NCBI RefSeq assembly: GCF_024054565.1
Contig: NZ_JAMXLR010000062.1
Span: forward strand, 62,001 to 126,000
Length of the DNA stretch: 64,000 bases
Reading direction: 5' to 3'
Origin: Aeoliella straminimaris
GTDB lineage: Bacteria > Planctomycetota > Planctomycetia > Pirellulales > Lacipirellulaceae
Both the position numbers and the translations under genes were made by a program. Under the pieces are notes generated by a model. It saw only the letters and a program-made list of their open reading frames with translations. It searched no databases and was not told the DNA's origin. Of the stretch, positions 45,188-55,212 are shown piece by piece; within the stretch, counting starts at the first letter, position 1; each line of letters opens with the position of its first letter.

Positions 45188-46870
45188 ATGAGACTGCGCA
45201 TCGCTCAAATGTCCCGTATTGCTTGTGCAACGCTGCTAGCTGGCGGTGCACTTAGCTCGACTGGTCTTGCCCAGGTTTCCACGGCCAATTTTCAGAATGG
45301 GCTTAACGGATACAACGGCAACTTTGTACGCCGAATCAGCAGCCAATCCGACCAAGACATCAATGGCATCGACTACACCTACTTCTACGTCGATGGTTAC
45401 AATGCCGCCGGGTCCGACGACCAGCAGGCTCTTCTTCGTTTTGACAACATCATCGGTAACGGTGCCGGACAAATTCCCGCGGGCGCTACGATTCTGGATG
45501 CCAGACTTCGCCTCGTGACCAGCCTGACAGGCAACGCCGACAGCCCCGGCCCCTTTGGTGTATCCGGCTTGCTACAACCATTTGACGAAAACACCACTTA
45601 TTTCGGTAGTTTTAGCAGCACGACTGACTACACCAGCCGCGGTGCCTGGTGGCAGGATGGCTCGGCCACTCGCCCTGTCGGCGGCTATGGCGCCCTGCTT
45701 GAAGGTAATGTAGGTCGAGCAGACATCACGTCGGTGGTCCAGGGCTGGTCCGATGGCAGCCTGAACAACAACGGCCTGGTGGTGCAAGCCGGCATGAATG
45801 ACGCTCTGGTAGAAGATGGTGCGGGACACACCACCAATGGCTGGGCTTTTCGATCGACCGGCTTTCCATTTAGCGACTCGCGACCCAAGCTGGAAATCAG
45901 CTACACCACCGAAAGCGTCGAGGTCAACACGTTCCAGCGCGGTTTGAATGGCTACAGCAGCGATACGATGGCTTTGGTCCACAGCGGAGACAATGCTCTT
46001 ATTGCTGACACGGATAACGTCGAAGAGCCTGAGATGACCACCGATGGGTCGCTGCTCGATCAGACATTTCTGGACGGCGTGTTCTTTGGCGAAACCGGGG
46101 TCGACGGCACCACCAGCTCACCCGATCTGTTCTCACTGATAAAGTTCGACGATGTTTTTGGCACCAATACCGGCCAAGCCCCTAGTGACGTGCCGATTGC
46201 CAAGGCCTGGGTCGTGCTTACCACGGGCGACACCAGTGGTGCCGCGCAATCCCAAGGTCCCTGGTCGGCCTACACGATGCTGCGTGATTGGGACACCACG
46301 ACTCTGCATTCCGAACTTGGCAGCGTGAACGGCCTGCAAGAAGGCGATGGCGACATCAGCGCGGCCCTATCGTCCGTTGAAGGCTTGATTCGCGGCTCCG
46401 AAGCTTGGTTCGATGTAACCGACTACCTTGAAGGCGTTCGCAACGGTGCCGACGACTATGGCATCGCGATTACCGCCGATGGTACAGCCGATGGCTGGCA
46501 GATCCACGCTAATGGTTCCACCACGGCAGAGGCCCGCCCACGGTTGGTAGTCTACTCGGGCGATGTCAACGTAGTGGTCCCCGGCCTGTCCGGCGACTTT
46601 AACGACGATGGCACCGTTGATCTGGCTGACTACACCGTTTGGCGAAACAACCTGGGCTCCGACTTCGCTTTGAACGGCAACGGCGACGAAACTGGCGGAA
46701 GCGCCAACGTGGTCGATGCAGCTGACTACGCCCTGTGGAAAGCAAACTTTGGCCAATCGAGCGGCGGACCCGCCTTTGTGCAATCCGCAGTACCCGAGCC
46801 GTCCAGCATCCTGCTGGGTCTGCTTTCCGTACTCGGTCTGACGCAAGTCCGTCGTCGCGTGCGGAAGTAA
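45188..46870 (+). CDS. DNRLRE-type PEP-CTERM secreted protein with dockerin-like segment
   Basis: A 560-residue exported protein, paralogous to the gene at 41986. A signal peptide is followed by two DNRLRE-type beta-domains ([16 protein letters not shown], then [12 protein letters not shown]). Unlike the paralogue it carries a dockerin-like pair of calcium loops ([17 protein letters not shown] and a second loop with [10 protein letters not shown]). The PEP-CTERM tail is [16 protein letters not shown], then RRRVRK. The ATG at 45188 follows a GGAGA site. A long G/C hairpin lies just after its stop, before the next DUF1559 gene. The domains are carbohydrate-binding by family; the ligand is unknown. 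Confidence 0.82.
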   Translation: MRLRIAQMSRIACATLLAGGALSSTGLAQVSTANFQNGLNGYNGNFVRRISSQSDQDINGIDYTYFYVDGYNAAGSDDQQALLRFDNIIGNGAGQIPAGATILDARLRLVTSLTGNADSPGPFGVSGLLQPFDENTTYFGSFSSTTDYTSRGAWWQDGSATRPVGGYGALLEGNVGRADITSVVQGWSDGSLNNNGLVVQAGMNDALVEDGAGHTTNGWAFRSTGFPFSDSRPKLEISYTTESVEVNTFQRGLNGYSSDTMALVHSGDNALIADTDNVEEPEMTTDGSLLDQTFLDGVFFGETGVDGTTSSPDLFSLIKFDDVFGTNTGQAPSDVPIAKAWVVLTTGDTSGAAQSQGPWSAYTMLRDWDTTTLHSELGSVNGLQEGDGDISAALSSVEGLIRGSEAWFDVTDYLEGVRNGADDYGIAITADGTADGWQIHANGSTTAEARPRLVVYSGDVNVVVPGLSGDFNDDGTVDLADYTVWRNNLGSDFALNGNGDETGGSANVVDAADYALWKANFGQSSGGPAFVQSAVPEPSSILLGLLSVLGLTQVRRRVRK

Positions 46871-46895
46871 CGTAAGCGACACACAACGCTTGCAA

Positions 46896-46946
46896 GCATG
46901 TGGCCGGGGTGCAGTGGCAGCGGCGCCCCGGTCGCATGCGTTTGTT
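46896..46946 (+). terminator. Terminator-like hairpin after DNRLRE gene
   Basis: GCATGTGGCCGGGGTGC at 46896-46912 pairs with GCGCCCCGGTCGCATGC at 46923-46939. All 17 positions pair if three G-U wobbles are allowed; the loop is 10 bases. GTTTGTT follows. It could terminate the DNRLRE transcript or attenuate transcription into the DUF1559 gene at 46999. Confidence 0.65.
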
Positions 46947-46998
46947 CGACAGACAACCTGGCAACAAAAACAACAAACCTGGAGAGAGAAGTAAAAGG

Positions 46999-47994
46999 AT
47001 GACCACCGCGAATCACGCTCGCCATCAGCGAGCCTTCACGCTAGTGGAACTGCTAGTTGTTATTGCAATCATCGGCATCTTGGTGGCACTGCTACTTCCT
47101 GCTGTGCAATCTGCGCGCAGTGCTGCGCGTCGAGTCTCGTGCCAGAACAACATGAAGCAACTCGGTCTGGCCACGCTCAACTACGAGAACACCACCGGCG
47201 AATTGCCGCCGGGGCACTGGCAAGAGACCATCACCTCGCAGCCCTCCGGTGGTGGTTTCCCCACCGTCACCAAGGTGGAGCATAGTACGATATCGTACAT
47301 CCTGGACCAGATGGAGCAGACCGCAATTGCCGACCAGTGGGATTTCGAACAAACCTGGGACAAGAGCATCCCCAGCCAGTCGATCGACAACAAACGTTTG
47401 AGCGAAACAAGAATCGAGGCGGTCCGGTGCCCCGAGGTTTCGGAGCCCCGTACTAAATGGCCGGGTGCAACCGACTACACCATTTGCGAGGGACTGTCGA
47501 TGGGGAGCGGAAATGCGGTTCCCGAACTCATCAACCAAGGCCTGGTCCAGCCCCGCGCCAATGCTCGCGGTCGGTACGTTAGCATGCTGGCACCCCGGGT
47601 AAAAGGCAGCGTGTTCTCTGCCCCCAAGTTGCGCCATTGCACCGACGGTACATCGCAAACCTTCATGTGGTTTGAGACTGGGGGACGACCGGTTCGATAC
47701 AAAGATGGCGAACCTCTCGTAAGCAGTGGCTTCGGAGGAGCTCAGGTACAGGAGACTCAAGGCGGTCATAGCTGGGCTCAGTACGAAAACTGGCATGCTG
47801 TCCACAATCGATGCGGTACGAGCATGATGAACTGCAACAATCACGAAGAAATCTATAGTTTCCACGTCGGCGGCTGCTACTACACATTTGGCGATGGTTC
47901 GGTGCGATTCATTCGCGAAACCGTCGATCCCGATGTGTTTGTCTCCCTGTTTACTCGCGATGCCCAGGACATTATCGACGAATCCGAGCTCTAG
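46999..47994 (+). CDS. DUF1559 prepilin-like protein
   Basis: A 331-residue protein with a classic type IV pilin-like N-terminus: [19 protein letters not shown], then the DUF1559 signature [23 protein letters not shown]. The C-terminal motif is [18 protein letters not shown]. The ATG at 46999 is preceded by GGAGAGAGAAG; an in-frame start further upstream lies inside the hairpin and is unlikely. A lipoprotein with a carboxypeptidase-regulatory-like fold follows 116 bases later, a pairing I recall as common in Planctomycetes. The function is unknown. Confidence 0.88.
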   Translation: MTTANHARHQRAFTLVELLVVIAIIGILVALLLPAVQSARSAARRVSCQNNMKQLGLATLNYENTTGELPPGHWQETITSQPSGGGFPTVTKVEHSTISYILDQMEQTAIADQWDFEQTWDKSIPSQSIDNKRLSETRIEAVRCPEVSEPRTKWPGATDYTICEGLSMGSGNAVPELINQGLVQPRANARGRYVSMLAPRVKGSVFSAPKLRHCTDGTSQTFMWFETGGRPVRYKDGEPLVSSGFGGAQVQETQGGHSWAQYENWHAVHNRCGTSMMNCNNHEEIYSFHVGGCYYTFGDGSVRFIRETVDPDVFVSLFTRDAQDIIDESEL

Positions 47995-48110
47995 CGGATT
48001 GTTCCATGCGGACTACACCACTGTGCCGGGAACTCGTGCTGGGGCCGGCCTGGCGGATGTGATTTACTGCAGTCCAAGCTCCTCGTTCAACAACACACGA
48101 TCAACGATTC

Positions 48111-48557
48111 ATGAGACTTACATTCAAGACTTTGCTAACTTGCCTTGTGGTTGCATTCATCGCCGGATGCGAAAGCAAACCCGAAGGCCGCATGACGGTG
48201 TATCCCACCACCGGAAGCGTTACCGTGGATGGCAGTTCTGCCGAGGGAGTCAAAATTGTTCTCTATGGGGCAACACCCGACCTTCAGGGGCCGGGAACAG
48301 TGGCTCCCTATGCGATAACCGACGCGGAGGGCAAGTTCAGTCTCACTTCCTACGAATCTAACGACGGCGCGCCGGCTGGGAGTTTCAAAGTGTGTGCCAT
48401 TTGGCCCGAACCTACACCGCCCGATGCCGATGAGGAGTTTTTTGAGCCTGAGGATCGGCTGAAAGGAAAGTACGAGACGCCCGACTCAACTCCTTTGCAA
48501 ACGACTGTGGAGGAGGGGGGGTCTGAACTCCCACCATTCGAACTCAGTACGAAGTAA
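48111..48557 (+). CDS. Lipoprotein with carboxypeptidase-regulatory-like domain
   Basis: A 148-residue lipoprotein. The signal peptide ends with a lipobox (AFIAGC, acylated cysteine at about 20). The mature part looks like a transthyretin/carboxypeptidase-regulatory-like beta-sandwich (VYPTTGSVTVDGSSAEGVKIVLYG, then DAEGKFSLTSYE and APAGSFKVCAIWP). It probably sits on a membrane surface with the DUF1559 protein encoded upstream. The enzymatic role is unknown and most likely none. Confidence 0.8.
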   Translation: MRLTFKTLLTCLVVAFIAGCESKPEGRMTVYPTTGSVTVDGSSAEGVKIVLYGATPDLQGPGTVAPYAITDAEGKFSLTSYESNDGAPAGSFKVCAIWPEPTPPDADEEFFEPEDRLKGKYETPDSTPLQTTVEEGGSELPPFELSTK

Positions 48558-48745
48558 GTAAGTCCGGCCATACTATCTGTTTTGGCTTCGATAGCTTCTT
48601 AAACATCCGTCAGGTTGCTCCCCCATCGAGCCGATGGGACAGCGGAGGCACGTGACCTCGGAGGATCGCGGTGACGTCGACCGTCAACGTTCGACGACTC
48701 CATTTGGCGCACCTTGAAAACCGAATGCAGGTCGTAGCCAACACT

Positions 48746-49600
48746 TCAATCCGCATTCAAGGAGTCGGCTGCCTCCGGACCAGCAGCGTTTTCGCGGCTA
48801 CGTAGAAATTTCGAGAGTCGTTCGAGGTCGTCGGTGTTGATCAGGTCGACTCCGTTGTCCAGCAGGGTGCCCCACAGATGCTCGGAGTCTCGCGTCGCCC
48901 AAAAGCGAATAATCCGCCCCGAATCGTGGGCTTTTTTCACTGCCTCGCGGAGGCGTTCGTGCTGATCGGCAGGCAACTTGTTGAAACCTAGCCAACTGAA
49001 GTGCAGCCCCCAGTGATCGCTGATCACTGGCATGGCGTCCGCCGAGGCTGTTGAGTCGAGATCGGCCAGTCGTCCATCGGCGCCCGCCAGACGGACGCCG
49101 TCGATCACAATACCCCGGCGCGGCGCAGCCCCGGAGATGACCACCGTCACGGCAGGTCGGGCCTCGTCTTTTCCGGATCCTTTCCCAACCATCGACTTAT
49201 ACTCGAAAAGCAATTGGCCCAGCACCTTGCGCGTGGCGTCCGCGTTGTTTTTGATGTCGATGAACAAATAGAATGGCGTTTTGGCTTGCTGCACATAGCC
49301 GCCATTCGCTTTCACTCGTTCCGCGAGCGGCTCGAGATACAGCTTCCTGAGGGAACGCTCGGACCGTAGTTCGTGTTTCTCGTGTCCAACCAGCAACTCG
49401 CCATCTACCAGGTAGATGTCCGCCTCTACGCTATTGACGCCATGGTCCAATGCGTCGAGCAGCGGCCGTTTGTGGTAGTAGTCGTTGTGGGCATGGGCGT
49501 GGCGGAATGGCCCGGATGCAACGGGTTCTTCGGCATGAACCACCGTACCGGCGAGCACGCCCTGCAACACGAGCACCATCCAAACTGCGTTCTTACTCAT
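48746..49600 (-). CDS. Secreted PI-PLC/glycerophosphodiesterase-like protein
   Basis: A 284-residue exported protein of the PLC-like phosphodiesterase fold. After a signal peptide (MSKNAVWMVLVLQGVLA...) it shows HAHAHNDYYHKRPLLDALDHG, a variant of the glycerophosphodiester phosphodiesterase start (HRG/HNE...). Then come VNSVEADIYLVDGELLVGHEK (metal-binding E/D and the second catalytic H) and a C-terminal WATRD...LLDNGVDLINTD. The HAHNDY signature resembles the family of the yeast mitochondrial protein Aim6. It probably hydrolyses phosphodiesters of lipids or head groups in the periplasm. The ATG at 49600 was chosen; codons upstream are not signal-like. Confidence 0.75.
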   Translation of the reverse strand: MSKNAVWMVLVLQGVLAGTVVHAEEPVASGPFRHAHAHNDYYHKRPLLDALDHGVNSVEADIYLVDGELLVGHEKHELRSERSLRKLYLEPLAERVKANGGYVQQAKTPFYLFIDIKNNADATRKVLGQLLFEYKSMVGKGSGKDEARPAVTVVISGAAPRRGIVIDGVRLAGADGRLADLDSTASADAMPVISDHWGLHFSWLGFNKLPADQHERLREAVKKAHDSGRIIRFWATRDSEHLWGTLLDNGVDLINTDDLERLSKFLRSRENAAGPEAADSLNAD

Positions 49601-49668
49601 CGTCACTTTGGTACTTCCTCTGCTATCACGTGTTGCTACCCAACGCCGTGCCGATTGTACCACGCCCC

Positions 49669-50091
49669 TCAGCCGGCCACGTCAAAAGGTTCTCGTCCCG
49701 CTTTGCGTCGCAGCCAGTTGAGCCCGCGCAGCGTGGGCCCCTTGCGGACAAGCCACTTCTCAAGCCGATACTTGCCGGGAAAATCCATCAACATCAGCCC
49801 AATGAGCATGGTCAGGATGCCCTGCCCTGGCAGCACCAATAGCGCCACGCCCACCAGCAGCAACACCGCGCCGAGCGAGTTTTTTACGAAGATGACGAAC
49901 AGGCGAAGGACCGGATGGTTAGGCATCCAGGTCTGCTGGGGACGATGCTCGTGGGCAAAGTAGTCCTGTGGGATGCGAACTACGATCACCGGCACCAGAA
50001 GTAACGTACCAAAGAACATTACGACCGACCCGGCGACTAGCCACCCAATGAGGTCTGCGTGGTTTTCGATCCAGGGGAGCCAGTGGTGCAT
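49669..50091 (-). CDS. PGPGW-type membrane protein
   Basis: A 140-residue membrane protein. Two N-terminal hydrophobic helices (LIGWLVAGSVVMFFGTLLLVPVIVV) and two more (AVLLLVGVALLVLPGQGILTMLIGLMLM) are present. The second pair carries the LPGQG-like turn related to the 'PGPGW' motif, followed by DFPGKYRLEKWL. The family's function is unknown. The ATG at 50091 lacks a clear ribosome site. The reading frame extends upstream, but there it is the intergenic repeat region and is not convincing. Confidence 0.7.
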   Translation of the reverse strand: MHHWLPWIENHADLIGWLVAGSVVMFFGTLLLVPVIVVRIPQDYFAHEHRPQQTWMPNHPVLRLFVIFVKNSLGAVLLLVGVALLVLPGQGILTMLIGLMLMDFPGKYRLEKWLVRKGPTLRGLNWLRRKAGREPFDVAG

Positions 50092-50804
50092 AGGAATGCT
50101 GCGAAACGAAGTGTAGAGCGGCGGCAGATAGGTAGAGTAACTATTCCCGGTATTGCAGCGAAACTGCCCCCCAAGGACATTGAATGGGGACATCGACCAG
50201 GAACGGGGACGGCACGGCACGCTCCAAAGCGAGTTGTTCCCCCGGTGAGTTCTTCCGCAACCTTCGATCCATTGGCCCAAAACTCCGGCCATATTGATCC
50301 CCCCCCGATTGGTGGGACCCCTTGTTTTTTCGACACTTTTTTACCTCCTCCGAGCCAGAGTCCCCGCGTTGTTCCCCGCACGTATTTTGGGCCTGGCCCA
50401 AAACCCTCCAAGCTCCCAGGCGAGCCGGAAGCCTCAGCGACCGGAGCAGGTCAGCCACAATTGGCAGCTTGCATTCACGCCCACCTGCGTCGTTGCGGCT
50501 TTGGGGGAAAGAACCGACCAAAACCTAAAAGTGGCGGTTTGCTTCGCACACGGGCGCGCACTTGGGCGGCCGTGATGCCTCGCACTCCGTATTCTCCCGC
50601 GCGGAGTGTAAAATTCCTACAACGGCATGCTGAGAATCCGTGAACTCTCTGTAGAACGCAGTTCCCCGCGCTCAAGCAAACCTCCTCCGAAGCAGGACTC
50701 GCAAGAGTTCAGACTGCTTTTGCGACCCACAGGCCCCAGGGGACAGCCATATACATCCCCGCACCGACTGCAAGCGGAAGCACCAATGACCGCCTGAGAT
50801 CCGC
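50092..50804. repeat. Intergenic region with degenerate hairpin repeat (copy related to 62.3 kb)
   Basis: About 710 bases with no supported gene. The segment 50231-50290 aligns with 62349-62412 (shared blocks GAGTTGT, TCCCCCGG, GCAA, CGATCCAT and CCAAAACTC). A palindrome TTTTGGGCC-T-GGCCCAAAA lies at 50385-50403, and a 7-bp CACTCCG/CGGAGTG inverted repeat is near 50588. The whole looks like a decayed non-coding repeat family. It separates the PGPGW gene from the anchored protein at 50805. Confidence 0.6.
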
Positions 50805-51578
50805 TTAGGGATGCCCGGTCGAATCCGCCACGGCAGGGACGAAACTCAGCGGCCGAATTGTCGCCATGCCATCTTCGTACCAGCCAACGACCAGGGCTTC
50901 GCCTTCGGGCAGGACGTCTTGGTGCGCCAAGAAGAGCTTGCTATCGCCTTGCTTCCAAACCGCCACCTGCTGAGCGGCGATCCACGTGGGGAACTCCTTG
51001 GTGTCGAGGGTGTAGGCTGCTTGAGGCTTGCCGAGTCGCTTGGTCAGCAATGCGAGGCCAGATTGGTAGTGGCCGCTTACGAGCTGGTGCACACTGGAAT
51101 TGGAAGCGTTGTAGAGCTTCACGGCATGTGGGGTAGCCAACTTGCGGGCGGAGATCTCGCGAACGACCGCCATCAGTTGTTGCGGGTCCAACTCATAGGC
51201 GCCACGACGAAGTTGGCTGAGCAGGTCGGACAAGTCGTCGTGCACCGCTCCGGATGCCGATACAACTAGCGATTTGTTCTTCGGAAATGGACGAATTTCG
51301 CCCGCTGGTCCGCCATTTTCTACCCAGGAGTCGCTGGCAACCGTGGAGACAATCAGGTCAACCAAGCTATCGAAATCGGCAAGACTGACCTGAGCATCCG
51401 GGTCCAAGGAAACCAAATCACCAACGTCGTAAATTCGCGTGGAGACCGTCTGCTGGCGCACCTGCTCCTGCTTCTCTTCCACGCCGAAGCGAAAACCGGT
51501 GAGATAGCCTGCCGTGCAAGCCATGAGGAACAACAACGTACCGATGCCGAACCGCAGCCATGACCGCTTGTTTCTCAT
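50805..51578 (-). CDS. Membrane-anchored protein of unknown function
   Basis: A 257-residue protein with one N-terminal helix (LRFGIGTLLFLMACTAGYLTG at ~8-28) and an outside domain. The next segment (YDVGDLVSLDPDAQVSLADFDSLVDLI) has a pattern I associate with planctomycete proteins that share a secretin-N-like beta-alpha fold. No catalytic motif is seen. The ATG at 51578 follows GGAGGGACGCG, a strong ribosome site. It lies 31 bases before the stop of cysNC on the same strand and may be transcribed with it. The function is unknown. Confidence 0.7.
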   Translation of the reverse strand: MRNKRSWLRFGIGTLLFLMACTAGYLTGFRFGVEEKQEQVRQQTVSTRIYDVGDLVSLDPDAQVSLADFDSLVDLIVSTVASDSWVENGGPAGEIRPFPKNKSLVVSASGAVHDDLSDLLSQLRRGAYELDPQQLMAVVREISARKLATPHAVKLYNASNSSVHQLVSGHYQSGLALLTKRLGKPQAAYTLDTKEFPTWIAAQQVAVWKQGDSKLFLAHQDVLPEGEALVVGWYEDGMATIRPLSFVPAVADSTGHP

Positions 51579-51609
51579 CGCGTCCCTCCGTGGGTTTGGG
51601 TGAAGCGGG

Positions 51610-53544
51610 CTAAATTATACCCCGCGACTCCAGCAACTCCACTACCTTCGCCGCACATTCGTCGAAAGTCAGTTCGTGGGTTTTGAGCACCAAGTCGGGT
51701 TTGATGGGCGATTCGTATTCGGCCGAGACGCCGGGGAAGTCGGCGAGCTCGCCACTGTCGGCCTTGGCGTAGACGCCCTGGTCGTCGTGCTCACGGCACC
51801 ATTCGACGGGCGCTGCTACGTGGGCGACAATAAATCGCTCGCGGCCCACCACTTCGGCCGCCTTCTGGCGAACCGCTTCGTGCGGTGCAACGAACGCGGC
51901 CACGGTGATCAGGCCGGCGTTATTGAGTGTCTTGGCCACTTCGGCCGCCCGGCGGACGTTCTCGCTACGATCATCGACCGAGAAACCCAAGTCGCGCGAT
52001 AGGCCGCGGCGCATGTTCTGTCCATCGATCACCGTCACCGCGCGACCACGGTCGAAAAGCATTCTCTCGATGGCGTTGGCGATGGGCGTCTTGCCTGCCG
52101 CTGGCAGACCCGTCAGCAGCACGGTGACCGGCTTCTGACCGTAGCGGGCCGAACGCTCTTCGGGCGTGACCGGACTGGTGCGTGCCTCGAGGCCTTCGCG
52201 AGCTTCGTCGTCCCAATGGTCCGACTCGTCGGCCGCCTTGCGATCGAGGATCATCCCCGCACCGACGGTGACGTTAGAAACCCTATCGATCACGATGAAC
52301 GCACCGGTCCCTTTGTTCTGGCGGTAACCATCCAAGGCAACTGGCTGGTTGAGCTGTACCTGGCAGCGGCCGATCTCGTTTAGCCCAAGCGTGGGGGCAG
52401 CGTCGCGGTGCAGCGTGTTCACGTCGATGCGATACCGCAGTGTGCCCACGCGGCCAGCGGCCAGCTTGCTGGAGTGCTTAATCCAGTACTCCTTGCCGGG
52501 CAGCATCGGTTCGTCGGCCATCCAGACGATGTTGGCTTCGAACTTGTCGGTGACGGTTGGCAAGTTATCGGGCCGGACGATCATGTCGCCTCGGCTGATG
52601 TCGATCTCGTCTTCGGTGGTCAGTGTGACCGACAACGGTGCGAATGCTTCCTCGAGCTCGCCATCGTAAGTGACGATGCTCTTGATGCGGCTGGTCTTCT
52701 TCGACGGCAACGTCATGATCTCGTCGCCCTTCTTGACGACACCGCTGGCGATGGTGCCGCAGAAGCCGCGGAAGTTCAGGTTCGGGCGATTGACGTACTG
52801 CACCGGCATGCGGAAGTCGATCAAATTCCGGTCGCTGGCGATGTGCACGTTTTCCAGGTGGTGCATCAGCGTCGAACCTTCGTACCACGGCATGTTTTCG
52901 CTGTGCTTCAGCAGGTTATCGCCCTTCAGCGCGCTGATCGGCACGAAGTGCTGATCCGGCATATCGAGCCGGGTGGCGAAGTCCTTGTAGTCGGCCACGA
53001 TCTCGTTGAAGCGGTCTTCGCTGTAGTCCACCAGATCCATCTTGTTCACGGCGATCAAGACGTGTTTGATGCCCAGCAGCGAGACGATGAACGAGTGCCG
53101 CTTGGTCTGCGTCATCACGCCGTGATCAGGTCGGGCGTCGATCAGGATGATCGCCAAATCGCAGGTCGAGGCGCCAGTCGCCATGTTGCGCGTGTACTGC
53201 TCGTGGCCCGGGCAGTCGGCAATAATGAACTTCCGCTTGGCGGTCGAGAAGTATCGATACGCCACGTCGATGGTGATGCCCTGCTCCCGCTCGGCCTTGA
53301 GGCCGTCGGTCAGCAGCGCGGGGTCGAACCCGCCACCGGTCGTGCCGTGGGTGGCCGAAGCCTGCTCGATGGCCGCCAGCTGATCCTCGTAGATCATCTT
53401 CGACTCGTAGAGGAGCATGCCAATGAGGGTGCTCTTGCCGTCGTCGACGGAGCCACACGTGAGGAAGCGCAATAGCTCCTTGTTCTCGTGCTGATCGAGA
53501 TACGCGTCGATGTCGGTTGCAATGAGATCTGATTGATGCGACAT
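51610..53544 (-). CDS. cysNC: Fused sulfate adenylyltransferase large subunit / APS kinase (CysN-CysC)
   Basis: A 644-residue fusion. The N-terminal CysN part (~1-455) is an EF-Tu-like GTPase: P-loop GSVDDGKST (31-39), DCPGHEQY and NKMDLVD. It drives ATP sulfurylase with CysD, making APS from sulfate. The C-terminal APS kinase part (~470-644) has Walker A GLPAAGKT and the motif [15 protein letters not shown] in place of the usual GDNVRHGL...DLGFS. The region aligned with the usual FISP phosphoserine is FVAP here, so the serine is replaced by alanine. APS kinase activity is therefore plausible but not certain. It makes PAPS for sulfotransferases and assimilation. CysD is encoded just upstream on the same strand. 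Confidence 0.92.
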   Translation of the reverse strand: MSHQSDLIATDIDAYLDQHENKELLRFLTCGSVDDGKSTLIGMLLYESKMIYEDQLAAIEQASATHGTTGGGFDPALLTDGLKAEREQGITIDVAYRYFSTAKRKFIIADCPGHEQYTRNMATGASTCDLAIILIDARPDHGVMTQTKRHSFIVSLLGIKHVLIAVNKMDLVDYSEDRFNEIVADYKDFATRLDMPDQHFVPISALKGDNLLKHSENMPWYEGSTLMHHLENVHIASDRNLIDFRMPVQYVNRPNLNFRGFCGTIASGVVKKGDEIMTLPSKKTSRIKSIVTYDGELEEAFAPLSVTLTTEDEIDISRGDMIVRPDNLPTVTDKFEANIVWMADEPMLPGKEYWIKHSSKLAAGRVGTLRYRIDVNTLHRDAAPTLGLNEIGRCQVQLNQPVALDGYRQNKGTGAFIVIDRVSNVTVGAGMILDRKAADESDHWDDEAREGLEARTSPVTPEERSARYGQKPVTVLLTGLPAAGKTPIANAIERMLFDRGRAVTVIDGQNMRRGLSRDLGFSVDDRSENVRRAAEVAKTLNNAGLITVAAFVAPHEAVRQKAAEVVGRERFIVAHVAAPVEWCREHDDQGVYAKADSGELADFPGVSAEYESPIKPDLVLKTHELTFDECAAKVVELLESRGII

Positions 53545-53668
53545 ATCGTTATGACAGGATAACGGGATCTGCGAGATTGACTGGATTACGTTTTTGCTTG
53601 CAAGCGGATAACAGCTAGACCGGGCATCCCGCTGATCAGGCCGATCTTGTTATCCCGTCCGCCAACAA

Positions 53669-54580
53669 TCAGAAGTAGCCTTCTTTTTTCTTCTCTTCCA
53701 TGCTGCCTTGTTGATCGTAGTCGATCACTCGACCTTGGCGTTCGCTGGTCGTGGTGAGCAGCATTTCCTGGATGATTTCGGGTAGCGTCGCCGCGGTGCT
53801 TTCCACGGCGCCAGTCAGCGGGTAGCAGCCCAGGGTGCGGAAGCGGACGCTCTTCATCACCGCCTTGTCGGCGTACTCCTTGGGCATCCGCTCGTCGTCC
53901 ACCATGATCAGCGCGCCGTCGATGTCGACCACCGGCCGCTCGGCGGACATGTACAGCGGGACAATCGGGATCTTCTCCAGGTGGATGTATTGCCAGACGT
54001 CGAGCTCGGTCCAGTTCGAGAGCGGGAACACGCGGATGCTCTCACCCTTTTGGACTTTGCCGTTGTACAGATTCCACAGTTCGGGGCGCTGGTTCTTGGG
54101 GTCCCAGCGGTGGGATTTGTCGCGGAAGCTGTAGACCCGTTCCTTGGCGCGGCTCTTCTCTTCGTCGCGGCGGGCACCACCAAACGCGGCGTCGAACTTG
54201 TACTTGTTGAGCGCCTGCTTCAGGGCCTGGGTCTTCATCACGTCGGTATGCACCTGGCTGCCGTGCGTGTAGGGTCCGATGCCCTGCTTGCGACCCTCTT
54301 CGTTAATATAGGTAATCAAGTCCCAGCCGAGTTCCTTGCGGATCAGGTTCTCTCGGAACTCGATCATCTCGCGAAACTTCCACGTCGTGTCGACGTGCAT
54401 CAGCGGGAATGGCGGTTTGCCGGGGTAGAACGCCTTCTCGGCCAGGCGGACCATCACCGACGAGTCCTTGCCGATCGAGTACAGCATGACCGGATTATCG
54501 AACTCGGCCGCCACCTCGCGAATGATGTGGATGCTCTCGGCTTCAAGCTGTTTGAGATGCGTTAGGCTGTAGGAAGACAT
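53669..54580 (-). CDS. cysD: Sulfate adenylyltransferase subunit 2 (CysD)
   Basis: A 303-residue protein of the PP-loop ATPase fold: [20 protein letters not shown] (about 31-50) is the SxGKDS-type nucleotide loop, and [16 protein letters not shown] and [12 protein letters not shown] are CysD signatures. It forms the ATP sulfurylase with CysN. The start is the ATG at 54580 ([13 protein letters not shown]), as in the family; an upstream in-frame ATG gives 42 unrelated codons. It ends 124 bases before cysNC starts, so both are probably one operon. Sulfate activation here feeds assimilation and perhaps the sulfotransferase at 32891. Confidence 0.94.
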   Translation of the reverse strand: MSSYSLTHLKQLEAESIHIIREVAAEFDNPVMLYSIGKDSSVMVRLAEKAFYPGKPPFPLMHVDTTWKFREMIEFRENLIRKELGWDLITYINEEGRKQGIGPYTHGSQVHTDVMKTQALKQALNKYKFDAAFGGARRDEEKSRAKERVYSFRDKSHRWDPKNQRPELWNLYNGKVQKGESIRVFPLSNWTELDVWQYIHLEKIPIVPLYMSAERPVVDIDGALIMVDDERMPKEYADKAVMKSVRFRTLGCYPLTGAVESTAATLPEIIQEMLLTTTSERQGRVIDYDQQGSMEEKKKEGYF

Positions 54581-54785
54581 CGCAAGTGGGGAAAGGGTAG
54601 GCGGAAGGAGGATGGCCCGACGATCAATTCGACAACTCGACAGGCCCACATGTACCAGGTAGCGGGCATTCCGATGCATCGGAATCCACTCCCTCACCTG
54701 GGGCAACCCGCAAGTCGACAGAAAAACCGACCCCCATCATTGGCAGAAACCGACGCGGAGTCCAGGGTGTGAACCAAGGTGCAGG

Positions 54786-55178
54786 CTAGACCCGGCGAAG
54801 GAGAGCTGCTCCTGTGAGCAGTATTGCTACTCCCACGATGGAGACAACCTTGCCGCTATACTGGCGTGCCAGTTGGGCCGTTTCTAGTTCGCCCTGCAGC
54901 TTGCGGAGCCGCTGTTTGGCCGCCTCTAGTTCGGGGGAGTCCGCGGCCGGCTCCCCCTCGCCATGGGAGTGCTGGTGGTCGTGGTCGGGACCACTTCTGG
55001 CATGATGCACCGCGTCGCTTGCTTCGGTAAACTCGCGGGCGTCTTCCTCCGACCAGTAGACACTATCGGGAACAATTTGCTGCCAGGCGATCCCGCAAAC
55101 CACCATCACGATGCCCAACGCGATGCTCGCGTAGCCCAGTTTCAGGCTCATCGAAAGCGGTGTTTCTTGTTTGTCCAT
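54786..55178 (-). CDS. Small membrane protein with histidine-rich loop and coiled segment
   Basis: A 130-residue protein with a membrane helix near each end (YASIALGIVMVVCGIAW and VVSIVGVAILLTGAALL). Between them is an acidic loop with HHARSGPDHDHQHSHGEGE, then a helical LEAAKQRLRKLQGELETAQL segment. The histidine-rich stretch could bind zinc, nickel or copper. No family is recognised. The ATG at 55178 starts a plausible membrane protein; upstream codons are not convincing. Confidence 0.65.
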   Translation of the reverse strand: MDKQETPLSMSLKLGYASIALGIVMVVCGIAWQQIVPDSVYWSEEDAREFTEASDAVHHARSGPDHDHQHSHGEGEPAADSPELEAAKQRLRKLQGELETAQLARQYSGKVVSIVGVAILLTGAALLRRV

Positions 55179-55212
55179 GCAGATATGGAAAGTGTAAGAA
55201 CGACGAAGCAGG

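Noticed and set aside
52408-53475. A 355-codon open frame on the plus strand opposite cysNC
   Set aside because: Shadow of the CysN GTPase domain; valine/aspartate-rich translation without motifs.
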